Positions 11,901 to 24,330 of a DNA stretch of 64,000 nt are shown here, in pieces. Numbering within the stretch: position 1 is the first letter of the stretch; each line of letters opens with the position of its first letter. The DNA lies in NCBI RefSeq assembly GCF_027942865.1, contig NC_134528.1, positions 6,443,586-6,507,585 on the forward strand. The letters are read 5' to 3'. Position numbers and translations under genes: made by a program. The notes beneath the pieces are model-generated. The model saw only the letters and a list, made by a program, of their open reading frames with translations, did no database searches and had not been told where the DNA came from. Origin of the DNA: Odontesthes bonariensis (lineage: Eukaryota > Chordata > Actinopteri > Atheriniformes > Atherinopsidae).

Positions 11901-14900
11901 ATCGCCCTAAATCCTGTCTTATTGAGCTTTAATTGAATGTGTCTATGAGCTTTGGTATGACTGTTTGAACCGCTCTATATGGTTGCTTCTCTTGCAAAAA
12001 AAATAACTAAATAAATCCATCAAGAACTAAATAAATGCAGCCCATGTGCTGCTTTAGCTTTACACAGGTTGTACGTTAAGAAGATATACTTTAAAGTATA
12101 TCTTCTTAACCTACGAGAAACTATGTTACAGTCAAGTATTGCTTTACTGGCCAGGTAACCATTCACTAGCGAAGAAAATCTGAAGCGATCTTTTAAAAAG
12201 ACATAAAAAGAAATGTGAGTTAAGACACATTTCCACCGACTGTTTTGAAGCGAATAAATTAGGCTGCATGGAGGGGGGGGCAGTACAGTTCATGTTTCTG
12301 CGGGGTGTAATTCAGTAGAAGAAGCAGTTGGCCAATCTGGAAACAAACCTCCAGGTGGAAAAAAAGAACAACTTCAGTTGGCATCCACAAGAGGAAGTTG
12401 GTGAAACTCTTTTTCAGAAAACTTTCAACTCATCATATCTACGAGATGCCGGTCAGTCATGTGAGTTTACTGTTTGCCAGCTCACACAGGAAACAGCTTG
12501 TGAGTCACAACATTTTAATGTTTGCCAGGTCAGATGGGAGCTATTTATTTCTTAAAAGACGAGGGAGGAGCAGTCAAATGTATGGTGAGCGAGAACTTTT
12601 TCAGCTTTAGTGAAAACCTGCGCTTTTCTTCAAACTTTAATCAACCTGCGAGATAAACGTACAAAAATGAGGGGGGGAGGGAAAGAGAGAGGCAAAACAC
12701 TAAAAAAAAAAGAAGGGTATCGTAAAGTTTCTGTTGAGCTGTGAAATTAGTCAAGAGGCTGAGCTAAACACAACCTTACGAGCACTACTGGTCTGTCCTC
12801 TGCGGGGGTTGGAGTATTGATTATCTGGAGTATTGATTATCTGATATTTACACTTGATGAGCTGGTTTCATTGGAGTCCAGTATCCAGTTCTCATAATAC
12901 ATCCATTGACCATGTATGAGAGTGATGAATCGCTGAGTTTATATACCTAATACTCCAGTTGAGTCAATCGGGTATTCCAATATGGATGGCGTAAGTGTGT
13001 AGGGATACTCGTAGGGTGTGTAGATGATTCCAGATTCAGGCCCTTGCTGCACCAGCGCGGGATGCGGATTCCCTCCCGGCACCAGGGCGGAGCTCTGGAT
13101 TTGACGGATCAGAGGCATGAGGGTAGGTGTGTTGACAGGGGCGGGGTTGCGCAGGGTGGGAGGCAGGACGGGTGTCGGACCTGTAATGATCCGATGCCCC
13201 TGAGAAGTCCCTAGAGGAAAGGCGGCGGTGGCTGAACAGCACACAAACATACAATATTGCAAGTGTGCAAGTGTGCAAACACCCACGCGCAAAAACATAC
13301 AATAGACAGGGAAGAAGAAGAGAAGACAAACAGTCTATTTAACAGGAGAAACAGAGGCATTGTTCATATATACAGTGGAGTCCTGTACCGTGACCCCTCC
13401 TTTGTCACCCACCAACCCTCCTCCACATGTTAACTATGATGTCATCCTTACGCGTCTTGACATTGGCGTCTCTGTAGGTCCCGTTGAGAATGGCCAGCTC
13501 CATCAGCTGCATTTTCTTCAGGTTGTCCTCCCCCTCAGCCTACAGCCGCACATGCAAGCAGAGCAGCACAATCAGCTTACATAGCGATGACTGTCATTCA
13601 CAAGCTAATGAATGAACTTTTGTCAGAGTCTGGTCAAAAAGTCAGCGAATTATACAGTATGCAGAAGCTAATTACAATTCAACAGAAACGTTTTCCAGAG
13701 GGAACAAAAATTCTGGCTTTTTTTTTTTTTTGTGTCTAAACTTCATTTAAAATATCTCACCCTGTGGGCAGTGGACTTGACCAGACCTCGAGCACAGCCA
13801 CTTCACCACACAAGACATATTCAGTGACAAATACGCTAGCTTCCTAGCTCCAGTTACAGCCTGGTGAAAAGCTTGACTGATTTACATTTGGAGACCAAGG
13901 TCAGCCGGGTTAAACTAACACATATCACTGACTTTACCCTCCACACAAACAGACACACACATGCACAAACATAGATTAACAGGTGTTCAGAGTTATGAGC
14001 TCTTAACTGCTTATAGACACTCCTTCCACCCTTTAAGGCTGAAGGTAGGCCATGCTGTGTCTGAACAGGAAGTAACAGCTGATTGCTGCATCATACCTCC
14101 CCTCCCCGCTGGTTTTTCAATCCGTTTCCATTGTAGCAAATAATGCGGAGATGAAAAAGGAAGGAGACTTGCAATTTCAAAATATGTGTTTTTGTTCTTG
14201 TGCGTCAAACAGGGGATAATTAAGTGTGTGTCTTTGTGTCAATGTGCAATGCTTCGATGTGTTTCTGATTTGTCTGAATATATATGTACGAATTTATGCC
14301 TCCGAGGGGGCAGTAGGTGGGCTGGAGAATGTGAGAAATGTTCAGAAGTGCAATCAAAATGTTCTCTTGTGCAGACAAAAAAAGCAAGAAAGAAAAAAAA
14401 AAAAAAAACCCCAAGGAGGAGAAGGAATACTGTAGCCGGTAGTTGGGAATGAAGTGAGTTGTGGACGAGTGAAAGGAGTGATGGAGTGGGGAGAACGAGT
14501 GAACAGACTCTCCATTCATTCCCTCAGCCTTTCAAACAACCCGGGGTTACCATGGCAATCCCTTTATGCGTGTTCCCTAATTACCCTAACCCCTTACACA
14601 TACTCTCTCATACACACAAGAACACACAAAAAAAAGACAAACACACACACTTCTTGGGCTGACAATCCCCTTCCCCCTTCCGTGCATACCAACACAGTGA
14701 ACTCTCATCCAGTCACACGCAGTTTTTCCACCAATACAGCAAATTAAAGTCCATGCAGCGAGATTCGGACCGATACTCACAGCGGGCACTAGAAGTTTCT
14801 TGACCTCGTTGATGGCCCGCTGGAGTTTAATCTTGGCGCGGTTGTGTGTGTCCTCCACTGTGATCAGGACGTGGAGGTCCTCGTTGAGGTGCTCCCAGTT

Positions 14901-17445
14901 GGGCTTCCCTCGGTTCATCTCCTCCTGGAAAACACACAAACATTTTAAAAGCTCGGTTTGAATGCGCCACACAAACTCGGCCCTTCACTGCGGAGAAGGA
15001 ACAGGATTTCGCTTTTCTTCTTGCTTGGCTCGGTTTTTGGATCACCCTCAAACTACGCACAAACGCACACACCAAACTCAAGGTTGTCTAAAAGAGCTTC
15101 GGAGGCGTATCGAACTCATGAAACGACCATGTTGTTCCTCAGTGGTTACACAAGATTGGTGTTGCATTTTCCTGAAGGTTCTGCACTCTGATTCTTTGTG
15201 TAATATCTCCCCTCCTTGTAGCACTGCTCCTCGCCTTATCTGCTCTACTTTTTCTCTCGCCACTCCATCAAAATTAGTGCCGAAATGACCATGCAAATAA
15301 CATTAGTTCACTGTTAGCAATAAAGGCCGAACAATTGTCAAGTGAGTCCACACAAGTAAAAAGATGTAACACACGTCTGCTGAGTGTTTGTGTCCTTCAC
15401 TTAAAATGGGTACACATGGATAATCATGCTATTTCAGCTTTGTGTTCCAAATACTTTGAATTGCTTTAGTTGCTTTTCTCTGATTCAAATAATTGCAACA
15501 CTTGTGTAATTTTCAAAGGCCATCAGATAAGTCAAAGAAATTTTAATGGAAGGTCTATTTGGGAAGTAAAGAGCATTTAGTTGTTACTGACATAACCAAA
15601 TTCTGAATGGCCATTACATGATATGTTAGCTTTCAGATGTGGTTTTAAGAGTTTTTTTTTTTGCACCAGAGTACAAGCCGTACACTTTTGATTTTAAATG
15701 TCAAATGTCTCGACAACATGTGGATGAGTTTCCATGGCATCCGTTTCTGTCATAACTGTGATGCTCTAGAAATGATCCTTATCGGGTTAAAATGGCACTT
15801 TGTCAAGTAACGGTCATTGTTGACAGCAGTGTTAAGTCTGAAGCATGGCTTTACATAAAGGTGCTGGACAGTTAGCCATTGTTTGCAGCAAAGAAAGCTT
15901 CCATGCGAGCGGAAGCAGCTAGTCTGGTTCCGTCCGAGGCCCTGTTCATAGCTGGCGTTAACATGAGTCTTTGGTGACCTGATAACAAGTTGGCAGGCCT
16001 AAGTACAGGTGTGAATGAACGCGGGTAAAACTAAGATCCAATCGTGCACACCACATTTGAAGGGGGCCGAAGCCACATATGCATTCTTTTAGCGGAGAGA
16101 ACATGAACGTGTCCACTTTGAAGGACCACCTAGTCAACTGAGTTGCCTCCTGCCTGTGAAAAACAACAACTCATTTGGCAGAACTCCGCTCATGGTTGGA
16201 TACCCACTGCATAATTAACAAGAAGTTTTGCATAATGCTGTTGGCCAATTGTGAAAGTAAAAATAAACCACTTTAAAGTGACTGTGTGTAGAATATCTGT
16301 TAATTATGGGTCATGTTGTGGGTCTTAAATTAACATCTATTAAATAATCCAGTAAATAATTGCAGTAATGGGTCAGTTCTGGTGGTTTACCAAGCTGTGT
16401 GGATGTGGGCGGCTGTTAGAAAACTGGACCTGTGCAGGACTCTGTTTTTTGGTCTTTGCAAACTGAAGTATGTTTTTATTTAGATTCAAAGCAGGGAGGT
16501 GAGGACTGATCGCAGGTGGTCACTCAAGGCAGATGTGGAGACACATTCCAAAGCCAGGTGTGAACCCATGTCCTCTGAGATGTCCACTTGAAATCAGATG
16601 CATATTAATCCCAGGACTGAACAAATCCACCTCCCATAATATCTGAAAGTCACTCATTTAACACATCACAGATGGTTTGTTTCGTCTGTACAAAAATTAG
16701 CTGGATGATAATACGATATTAATGATATAACTATTTTTTGACTTTGTACAGTGACCTTTTCTCTAGTTTCCCCTCTTCCAGTCTTTATGCTGAGCTAATT
16801 TAACCCCCTCATGGTTTTAGCTCGTAAATGCAAGGCTCATCCTCCTAATTTCACTCAGATTTCATAATGCAAAGCTTCACAGAATCTTGCTTCATGTTTT
16901 TACAGTCAACAGCAAGACGTAGAGAATAAGAATTATTGATTTCCAATGAAAATATCAGCCAATAGCAGCCACGGTTAAAAAGATGGATACTTCTCGTGTA
17001 TCTCAGTGTGATTCTCTGGCAGATTGTATCCTCTGAGGCTGTTTTGTCAAGTGAGATGTATCATTCTGAATAACACTGAAAGTCAACATCTTTCCCTCTT
17101 CTCCTCCTGTTGCCTCCCACTGTGTCTCTGTTTTCCTTCCTCTCTGTCTCTGTGTGTTTCTCTGTGTGTCTCCCTCTGAGGGACGTGCAGGGTAGGGAAT
17201 GTTCTGGAGAGAGATAGAGAGAGGGGCGGGGGTGGTGGCGGCGGCGGCGGTGGAGGAATGCTGGACTTGCTCCACCTGCCGTTTGGAAAGCTTGAGCTGA
17301 CTCCATCCAACAGCAGACACCAGGGGAGAGGAAAGGAGGACAGATGGACTGAACACCAGGACAGGAAAGAAAAGCTCAACACGAAAAAGCCATTGTGAGG
17401 GGAGGGTGGATAAATAAACAAACAGATAGATAGATAGATGGATAC

Positions 17446-17499
<54 letters not shown>

Positions 17500-20400
17500 C
17501 AGTCACTTTTGCTTCCTTCTTCCTCTCTTCATTCAGACACGTCTGTGAAAGTGATGGAAATAACGGTGATGTTTGCCTTTAGCGCACGTTTGGGCAGTAC
17601 ATATAAAACAGAAGAATCCATAAAGTCAAAGTTTTCTGACTCAACGTGACACGTCGCCATAACAAATCATACCATAGTGCCAAGCAGCTGCATGAAACAA
17701 AGTGACGGTGGATGGAAGCGGCTGTAAAAATAACTTTTCCACATATTTAAGCTTGTTGAACAGTCAGTTATAATCTTAAGGGGTTTAACTGCAGTTCAGT
17801 AAGAAGCATAGTTGATCTTAGCTCGAGAAAAACGCAATCATCTACATCACATGAAGACATCGTCTCCTTCTGCTGCTGCTGCTTGTCAGATGAGAAGGTG
17901 CAGCACTACTCAAAACTTTGTGAGTCCAACTTGGTTTCAGTTTTCTTGCTTTGCCATGAGAATTCAAATGAGCCTTATAAGAACGCTGTACTGTGTTAGA
18001 ACAGAGGCGAAAGGGAGCAATTTAAGATGATCCCTATCGAGTCAGAGAGAGAGCAGAAGCTTCGTCTGTAGCTCAAACATTTTCCTGCAGTTTTCTTTCA
18101 TTTATGTGGTTCAAACGGAGTGAAAAAAAAGAACGGAGCTGCTGCTTTTTAACATAGATAAAACGATGGAAGAGGAAAGTTTGGACAGCATTGCTGGTTA
18201 TAAATCTAATAACATACTGGATATGATACAATACAATAAGATATACTTTACTGACCCCTAATAGTAATTTGTTTTGGACTCATAACTGCTTCAATAGTTA
18301 CCACAATAAGAAACTGTACATAGTTCCCAGTGTTCATACAGTCTAACCAATACAAATAACATGTATGGCACATGGCCAGAAGTAAAACACCATGAATATA
18401 CTGCACAATCCGTTCAGCCTCAGACAGATTTGTTCAAAGGTTTGACAGCGGTAAAAACACAGAAGATTTTCAAACGACTGAGTTTGATGTAGGGGCAGAT
18501 GTCTCTGAACAGCTGATCAGAGACCAGAGCAACCCACTGCTGCCAGGCGAGTTGAAAGTGATACGCATATTTAACAAGGTTCGACCCAGTCAGATTGCTG
18601 TTGTAAAATGTTACGGAGAAGCACCAGTGGTGTCACTCGCACACGACACCAACCCTTTCAGTTGCCATTCAATAAATGGACTGCGCTGTATATCTGAAAG
18701 GTGCTTATACTTCACTCCATGTTCATCATCAACGCAGCCCCTGCAGTGTTCTTTATTCCTACAACTGATTTTGAGTTATTCTTTGTTTAAATTCATTTCA
18801 TGATTCTACAAACCACTTGAAACTCACTCTCCTAACATTGATTAATCACCCCAAACTCATTTATGCTGATCAAAATGACATATTTAGAAGATTTTTCTCA
18901 AAAAAAATAGTCCCTCCGTGCCTTGAAATCAACCAAATGTAACTTTTCACCTTTGCCTGATTTAGCATTCAAAGATATGTGAATATGCAAATTGTCCCCC
19001 GCCTTAATCCCCTGTTGTTGTTCACCCTCGATTCATCTTTACCAGCTTGACTACATCCGTAAACAGCTAATAATGTGCTAGTGTTTGCTCTCTATCACCA
19101 GCGCTGACAAAACCCACAACACCAGATGGTTCATAACAATTATTATGAATGAAACTCCGGCTGTTAAAAACAGTGCATTCCAGACTGTTCTTAGTATGCT
19201 GTAGATCCCGGGACACCCAGCTGTGGTGTGTTTTCAGGCTCATTTTGCTCATTATATATCCTTTAGCATATATAACAAACACTTTTTTTTTTATAGTAGG
19301 GGGTTTTAAAGGTAACAAAATCTGCTTAACATTACCTGTAAAGCTCAATAAATTAAAAACAAAGTGTATAACAGACAAGGGGTGCTGGCATATGGATATT
19401 GATATCTAGGGATAAGGCAATCTAAATTGTCTCCCCTTGTTTCTAGATTTATCTTAAGCTCAGCTAATCTGCTGCATTTGATGCTTAGCAACGTGAAAAC
19501 GAGTGGATCTGCCAAAAGAAAATCCTTAAAGTAAATGTAATATCAATGAAAAACACACCTGTGTGCGTTCAAAACGCATGTCCTCTGTGTAATTGTGTAT
19601 TTACCTTCTTCTTGTCTCTCATGGAGCCCTTTCCTCGCACCATAATTTTGCAGCCGGTTTCCGCCTCTAGTTGTTTGGCCGTCAGTCCGCGTGGGCCCAG
19701 GATCCTCCCCACGAAGTTGAACTACACAAAAGAGCAAAATACACAATAAAAAAAAAATCGAGTACAAGTGAGACATGTACATCACAGAAGGAAACTGTCT
19801 CTTTATATAATGCAAATGTATTCGTAAGGAGGGTGGTTGAGTGTGGTGAAGTGTTTGTGTTGCTAAGAGAGACAAAAATAGCTCATTATATGGGTGCTGG
19901 CTGGTGATGATGGCATGACAGGACAGCGGCGTTCTCTTAACCTTATCTGTCACTACAACTGAGTGATTAACTAGACAGCTGTCCCTCTGTGTGTGTGTGT
20001 GTGTTACTTGTTGCCACTATCCCTCTGTCTCTTTCTGCCCCTCTCCTAACAATCGTCCAGCCTCGTCCTGCTTTAGTCCTCCACTGAAGTCTGCACTAAT
20101 GTTTACTTCACAGGAACACTTGCAACACATTCCGACCTCTAGGATGACCCTCGACCCTCACCAACAAACACACACAAATCCAGACAGAGGAACTGCTCTC
20201 TAAATTTAACCTTGATCTCAACCATTTTCCAATGCACTCCTGTGTGTGTCCTGTTAGCCTGCCGTCATGTGAGTGAGGACAGCCCGTCATTGTAGTGGGT
20301 GATTGGCGAGCTGATGCATGGAGAAAATCATGTGAGCCATGCAATCAGGATCAACGCAGCTCATATTGAAGTGCTTAGCCGTACTTGGCATGAGCGTGGA

Positions 20401-23400
20401 TGTGCTGGATGGTAAAGTCTTTTCACTGCAGCGCACTTGTCTTTATATTTTGGTGGGAAAACTTAATCCGGCTTTTTAAGATCATAAATATTTATGGTGT
20501 AAACGTAGGGCTGAAAATCATGTCACAGCGGGGGAAGTTTCCTCTTTGAGGAACCAAACCTTCATTAATCGAAATCTTCATATACAACTGTGCTTTAATC
20601 ATTTTTATGTTGTTAGAGACACCAACCTGGGCTCATTATTGATCTATTTTAAATCCAGATTACATCACTGGGTGTGAGCAAAGATGACCTCAGAATGAAA
20701 TCAGCTTCGAGATGAATGCAAAGCAAAATGTCCCTGTGATTAAGAGCTACACTGACTTTCTGGTAGCCCTCCCATCACTAAGAAGAGATAAAGTGACAAC
20801 AGTGAAAGGTAAACAGAAAGGTCAAAGGTCTTTGATCCGTCCACTCACGTCGGGGTACTCTTTGACAGGCACGTAGAGCTTCTCCTGCAGCTGAGCTACG
20901 GGGCCGATGGCTTCGGGAAGCTCCTCCATGTCCCGCCCGTTGAACATGCCGCCGTTCAGCGTGTCGTTGTACATATCTTTGCGCACCCTGCCGATTTCTT
21001 GAAGACAGAGAAAGACAGAGGCAGAAAAAGAGGAGGTTAAGTTGAGTGAATTGAGCAGCGGAAGGCCGTGGGGGACAAGAGGTTTCACATTTCTTTCGTC
21101 AGACAGTCCGTTCCTCAGGACGATGACTCACTGTCACCAGAATTAAAGGAAGCTCTGAATGTGACAGCTGACAGATAGAAAGACATAAAGACAGGCAAGG
21201 AGACGGTCAGAAGCATTCTGCACCACGTTGTAGAATCTAACTTCTGAATGCTTAGCAGCCAGACCTCCTACATTACTGACAATTTTCCCAATTTAGCTTA
21301 TTTGTCTTTAACCCCAACTCAAAGGCCTTCCCACCTTTCACTCTGCAAATAACGCAAGATGAAAACATGCATGTTAGCCGTGGTCACAGTGACCTGTGTC
21401 ACCTACGGGTGTTTATGAAGTTCTGCTGCATGACACTGATGCAACAACAGTACATTAAAAGGTGTTTACACCCTAAGAAAACAGTTTGGCTTGCAAGTAA
21501 AGTTTGTCTTTGGTATTCATTAAACTGCGCTTTCTCTTTCACAGCTAATACTGTCTGCCAATGTCTTGTTTTGTCCAGCCGAAAAAGCCCAAAACCAAAT
21601 ATATAATCTGCTTAGAATCATATTTAACTGAGAAAAACAGCTAATGCTCAAAAGGAGCAAGCTACCACCCCTCAAATGTGGGGGCTTTTTGTTTTGAAAT
21701 ATAGTGTAATCACTACTGAATTATAAAAACACTCCACTACAGAACTAAAAATGCTCAAATGATTTTTTTTACCATGAGAGAAAAGTTTCTTAAATAGTCA
21801 AATGTGGGGCTACGGTTTGGTACAGAAGCAGTATTATAAATGAGTGCATGTTGATCTGCCAGTGCGTTTGTTTATGGTTGTCTTAATGACCAATGCTTGC
21901 CTCTGATACCTTTGTAATGACACACCAGCACAGTAATAACCGACTACTGCGCCAGACAAACACATATGCAACACATAAACACAGGCCCCTGCTTTGAAAT
22001 CACACACATACCAACACACACACAGCAGAATAACTGCCTTGGGGCACAAATATCATCTGACCTAAGCAGGCTGACAGGCATGTCTCCCTCCTCTCAGAGT
22101 GATAAGTCTGACCATAATAACTACAGTAGAACGCTATAATTACAACCACTGACACAGGGACCAGGATGATCCTCTAATAACCCATTCTGACCTATTGGAG
22201 ACCGAAAACTGACAATTAAAACACACACGTACAATCTGCACAGGCAAACATGGCCTTTGTCACACTTGAGTTAGAAGTAGCTGGAGGGAAATGAGAAGTG
22301 AAAGAAGAACAAGAGAGTTGGTCAAAGGAGAAAAAGATAAAGTGGGGGGGCTGTGGCAAGCCTTATCTTAACACTTCAACCTGTCATGGGATCAAATATA
22401 GAATCGACAAAACCGCAGGGTTGGAACAAACATGCAGCCTGACAATACCTCACACAAACTTTTACTGAGTACTCGGAGCGCATAACTCACACAGAAGATA
22501 CAGCTAAGCTGAGAAGGAGCATGGCACAAAGCCTTTCATGTTAACCACAGGCGTCACATTATCACGTGTGAGGGATGAATATGCTCAGCTGTCAGTCCTC
22601 GACATGAACGCAACTAGAGATGTAAAGTTGACCTATTTGTTGAGCTCCAGAGGTCATCTGGTCTCAGACCAACTTTGCTGTGTCATGAGACTTGTCACAG
22701 AGCACAAAGTCAGGACCACGGAGATCCTGATGTGCAACAACAGTAGCAACAAGAGGTCTCGGTAACTTGTAGCAAATGCTCAAGAACGACATTCAACAAG
22801 TGGATGCATGTGACATTTAAAACATAAGGAACTGCGCCTCTTTGCAGTGCGGTGATTCCTGTTTGTGTCTAACCCAACTACTTCTGGTACAATTGTGGGG
22901 TATCAACCAGTGAACTGCATTGTTGACTTGTACAGGCAACATCACTTGGGGCCTGTAAGCAGCTTCAGATCAAATATTTTACACGGTGACATGCTCTCGT
23001 TCCTGCACAGGGATGGGCTGCAGCCTTCACATAAGCCTGCGCATTAGGTCACTGGGAAAGACTAACAACTGTCTGTTTGTTCCCATCACCAACTAACCGA
23101 GTGTGTGAGTGTGCGTGCGCTCCTGCTCTTCTTAACAGATAAAAATGTGACTTAAAAACAATAAACACGTTCCCTTCACCCATAGTTATTTAAGATTTAA
23201 GGATTTGCAGCCCCAGTGTGTGAGTGCTTTGGGTGAAAACAGTAAAAAAAAAAAAAAAAAAGACAGTGCCAGGGTGATAATTTATCACTGGCATCAAATC
23301 AGTGTTTGGGGGGGGGACAACATTGCTGTCACGTTTCCCAGGAGCCAGTCAGGAATTCCTGCACTTAATGACTATTCAATAAAGTGAGTCAGTAACGGCC

Positions 23401-23674
23401 ACTTTTATGAACACTGCCCATCAAACTCACGGCTTTTAAAAGAGAAAACGCTGACTTATTTCCTCAGAAGTGCGACCAGTGGTTAGAGTTTTTAAGGGAG
23501 TGAGATAAAACGCCAAGAAAAAGCCGAGTTACCTTCATCCAGAAGCCGCTCCAGATGCGTGAAGATGCCGCTGAAGTTGGGCAGGGAGCTCATCACCTTC
23601 CTGTCGTTCATCAGCTGCATTAGATAGTCCGGGTTGGACTTGGGTCTCTCCTTCACCTCTGTCTCCCCGACCAT
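8888..23674 (-). CDS. qki: Quaking-type KH/STAR RNA-binding protein (QKI-5-like isoform)
   Basis: STAR-family RNA-binding protein that controls splicing, stability and translation of ACUAAY-containing RNAs. Coding exons: 23533-23674, 20849-20997, 19605-19721, 14781-14924, 13452-13539, 12947-13231, 10860-10934 and 8888-8910, all GT-AG with matching phases, giving 340 aa (human QKI-5 is 341). Residues about 10-65 form QUA1 ([20 protein letters not shown]), with Glu48, the residue altered in the mouse E48G dimerisation mutant, conserved. The KH domain spans about 87-153 and contains GRILGPRG and [18 protein letters not shown]2 is about 185-213 ([22 protein letters not shown]). A Pro-rich region ends in [10 protein letters not shown]. 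Exon 7 supplies the nuclear-localisation segment [16 protein letters not shown] (residues 314-329). The linker after LNG is two residues longer than in human QKI. The final residues differ from the usual ATGN ending (see findings). The spelling best suits a teleost qki co-orthologue such as qki2, but the paralogue is unassigned. Confidence 0.94.
8911..10859 (-). other. qki last intron
   Basis: Intron between the exon with the nuclear-localisation segment and the QKI-5 tail exon. It contains an A-rich tract around 9956-9993, several UAAY half-sites on the transcript strand near 9439-9470, and an ACUAAU core at 9004-9009. No other exon was recognised. Confidence 0.7.
11564..11589 (-). CDS. qki: qki alternative terminal exon, QKI-6 type (GMAFPTKG tail)
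   Basis: After the acceptor TTTTTGCAG, the phase-1 G of exon 6 plus GT gives Gly, followed by Met-Ala-Phe-Pro-Thr-Lys-Gly-stop. This is exactly the C-terminal tail of mammalian QKI-6, the isoform lacking the nuclear-localisation exon. Splicing exon 6 (ending 12947) directly to this exon gives a 316-residue protein (human QKI-6 is 319). It lies between exon 6 and the QKI-5 exon 7, as expected for an alternative last exon. I did not find a QKI-7 tail (EWIEMPVMPDISAH). Confidence 0.93.
12075..12110. repeat. Perfect 36-bp palindrome in a qki intron
   Basis: GTTAAGAAGATATACTTT is immediately followed by its exact reverse complement, with no spacer and no mismatch. It sits in the intron between exon 6 and the QKI-6 terminal exon, so the pre-mRNA could fold it into a long hairpin. 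Complementarity stops at the next base pair outward. Confidence 0.97.
12810..12841. repeat. Tandem 16-bp duplication downstream of the qki exon 6 donor
   Basis: Two exact head-to-tail copies of TGGAGTATTGATTATC (plus strand) lie about 106-137 bases into the intron after exon 6 on the transcript strand. Each copy gives AAUACUCCA and a UAAU half-site in the transcript. The first of these is complementary to the last exon-6 bases (see findings). Confidence 0.97.
15950..16620. repeat. Possible degenerate DNA-transposon remnants
   Basis: Two patches (about 15.95-16.13 and 16.50-16.62 kb) carry phrases such as ACAGGTGTGAATGAACGC and GGTGGTCACTCAAGGCAGATG, which I associate loosely with abundant fish DNA-transposon fragments. 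No terminal repeats or target duplication were resolved, so this is a weak call. Confidence 0.2.
17424..17499. repeat. (GATA)n microsatellite
   Basis: About 76 bp of GATA tetranucleotides with one interrupted zone (GATGGATACATA) inside a qki intron. It produces a spurious Ser-Ile-Tyr-Leu repeat reading on the minus strand. Confidence 0.95.
20998..23532 (-). other. qki intron 1
   Basis: First coding intron, about 2.5 kb. It includes an A17 homopolymer near 23245-23261 and no recognisable exon or RNA gene. Confidence 0.8.
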
Positions 23675-24330
23675 GGCTTTTGATTCAAGTGACCTAGCTA
23701 GTAGAAAAAACTTCTTATTAGTTTCTAATAAACACGCCTCAGAGAGCGATGCGAGGATCCCAGGGGGTTCCACCTAGCCGCGACCCGCAGACCCTCTCTC
23801 TAGCTGATAAAACTCAACTCTCGGCTCCGGTTAAATCGACTGTCCCTCGGTTAGTCAGCCCTGTTTTCTCCCAAACGGTCCCCCCCTCCGCTCGACTCTC
23901 TCCAGAGTTTGAAAAAGTTCCGTTAAGGGGGGAGTTTGGCTCTTGTTTGACACTTTAACCGGCTCCGTGCACTTGCTCGGTGGCTACAAGTCTACCATCT
24001 ACGAGTCTCATCCGCCCCGGCTCCTCCGCTTGTGTTCGCCCGGTGTGTCGGTATTCTGCAGCGGGGATCGACTCCCTATCATATGATTACAGTACAGCAG
24101 CAGCACGAGTGGACTGCTGTGAGCGCGCTGCGCGTTGCCGCTATCAGAGGCAAGGGTAGAAGGAGGGGGCTCGTGCCCGTCCCCTCAGCAGCGCTTCGCT
24201 GCTCCCGCCCAGGCCCTCTTTCTATCTGTCACGCTCACACGCACGCTCACACCCCACACCCACCGTGTAACAATATAACAGGCCTACATAGGTATGTACA
24301 CCTGCTCAGCAGCAGGAACTGTCTATCACT
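23675..24330 (-). promoter_or_regulatory. qki 5' UTR and probable CpG-rich promoter
   Basis: This segment lies upstream of the qki ATG. From about 23740 to 24240 it is rich in G, C and CpG compared with the AT-rich flanks, which suits a housekeeping or developmental CpG-type promoter. The 5' UTR just upstream of the ATG holds an ACUAAU core (23717-23722) embedded in a small inverted repeat (TATTAGAAACTAATA). The transcription start is not identified. Confidence 0.5.

Larger units (their letters stand above)
14925..19604 (-). other. qki intron between exons 3 and 4
   Basis: A large intron of about 4.7 kb. It contains a GATA microsatellite (17424-17499), a GGC/GGT-rich patch near 17231-17252 and a weakly repeat-like stretch near 15.95-16.62 kb. 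The long low-complexity frames across the GATA tract are repeat artefacts. No exon was recognised. Confidence 0.8.

Noticed and set aside
10935-12946. QKI-7 tail exon (EWIEMPVMPDISAH)
   Set aside because: Looked for on the transcript strand between exon 6 and exon 7; no match seen, though a diverged copy could be missed.
17003-17506. 167-residue minus-strand open frame
   Set aside because: Most of it is the translated GATA microsatellite and a CT-rich tract inside a qki intron; no family resemblance.
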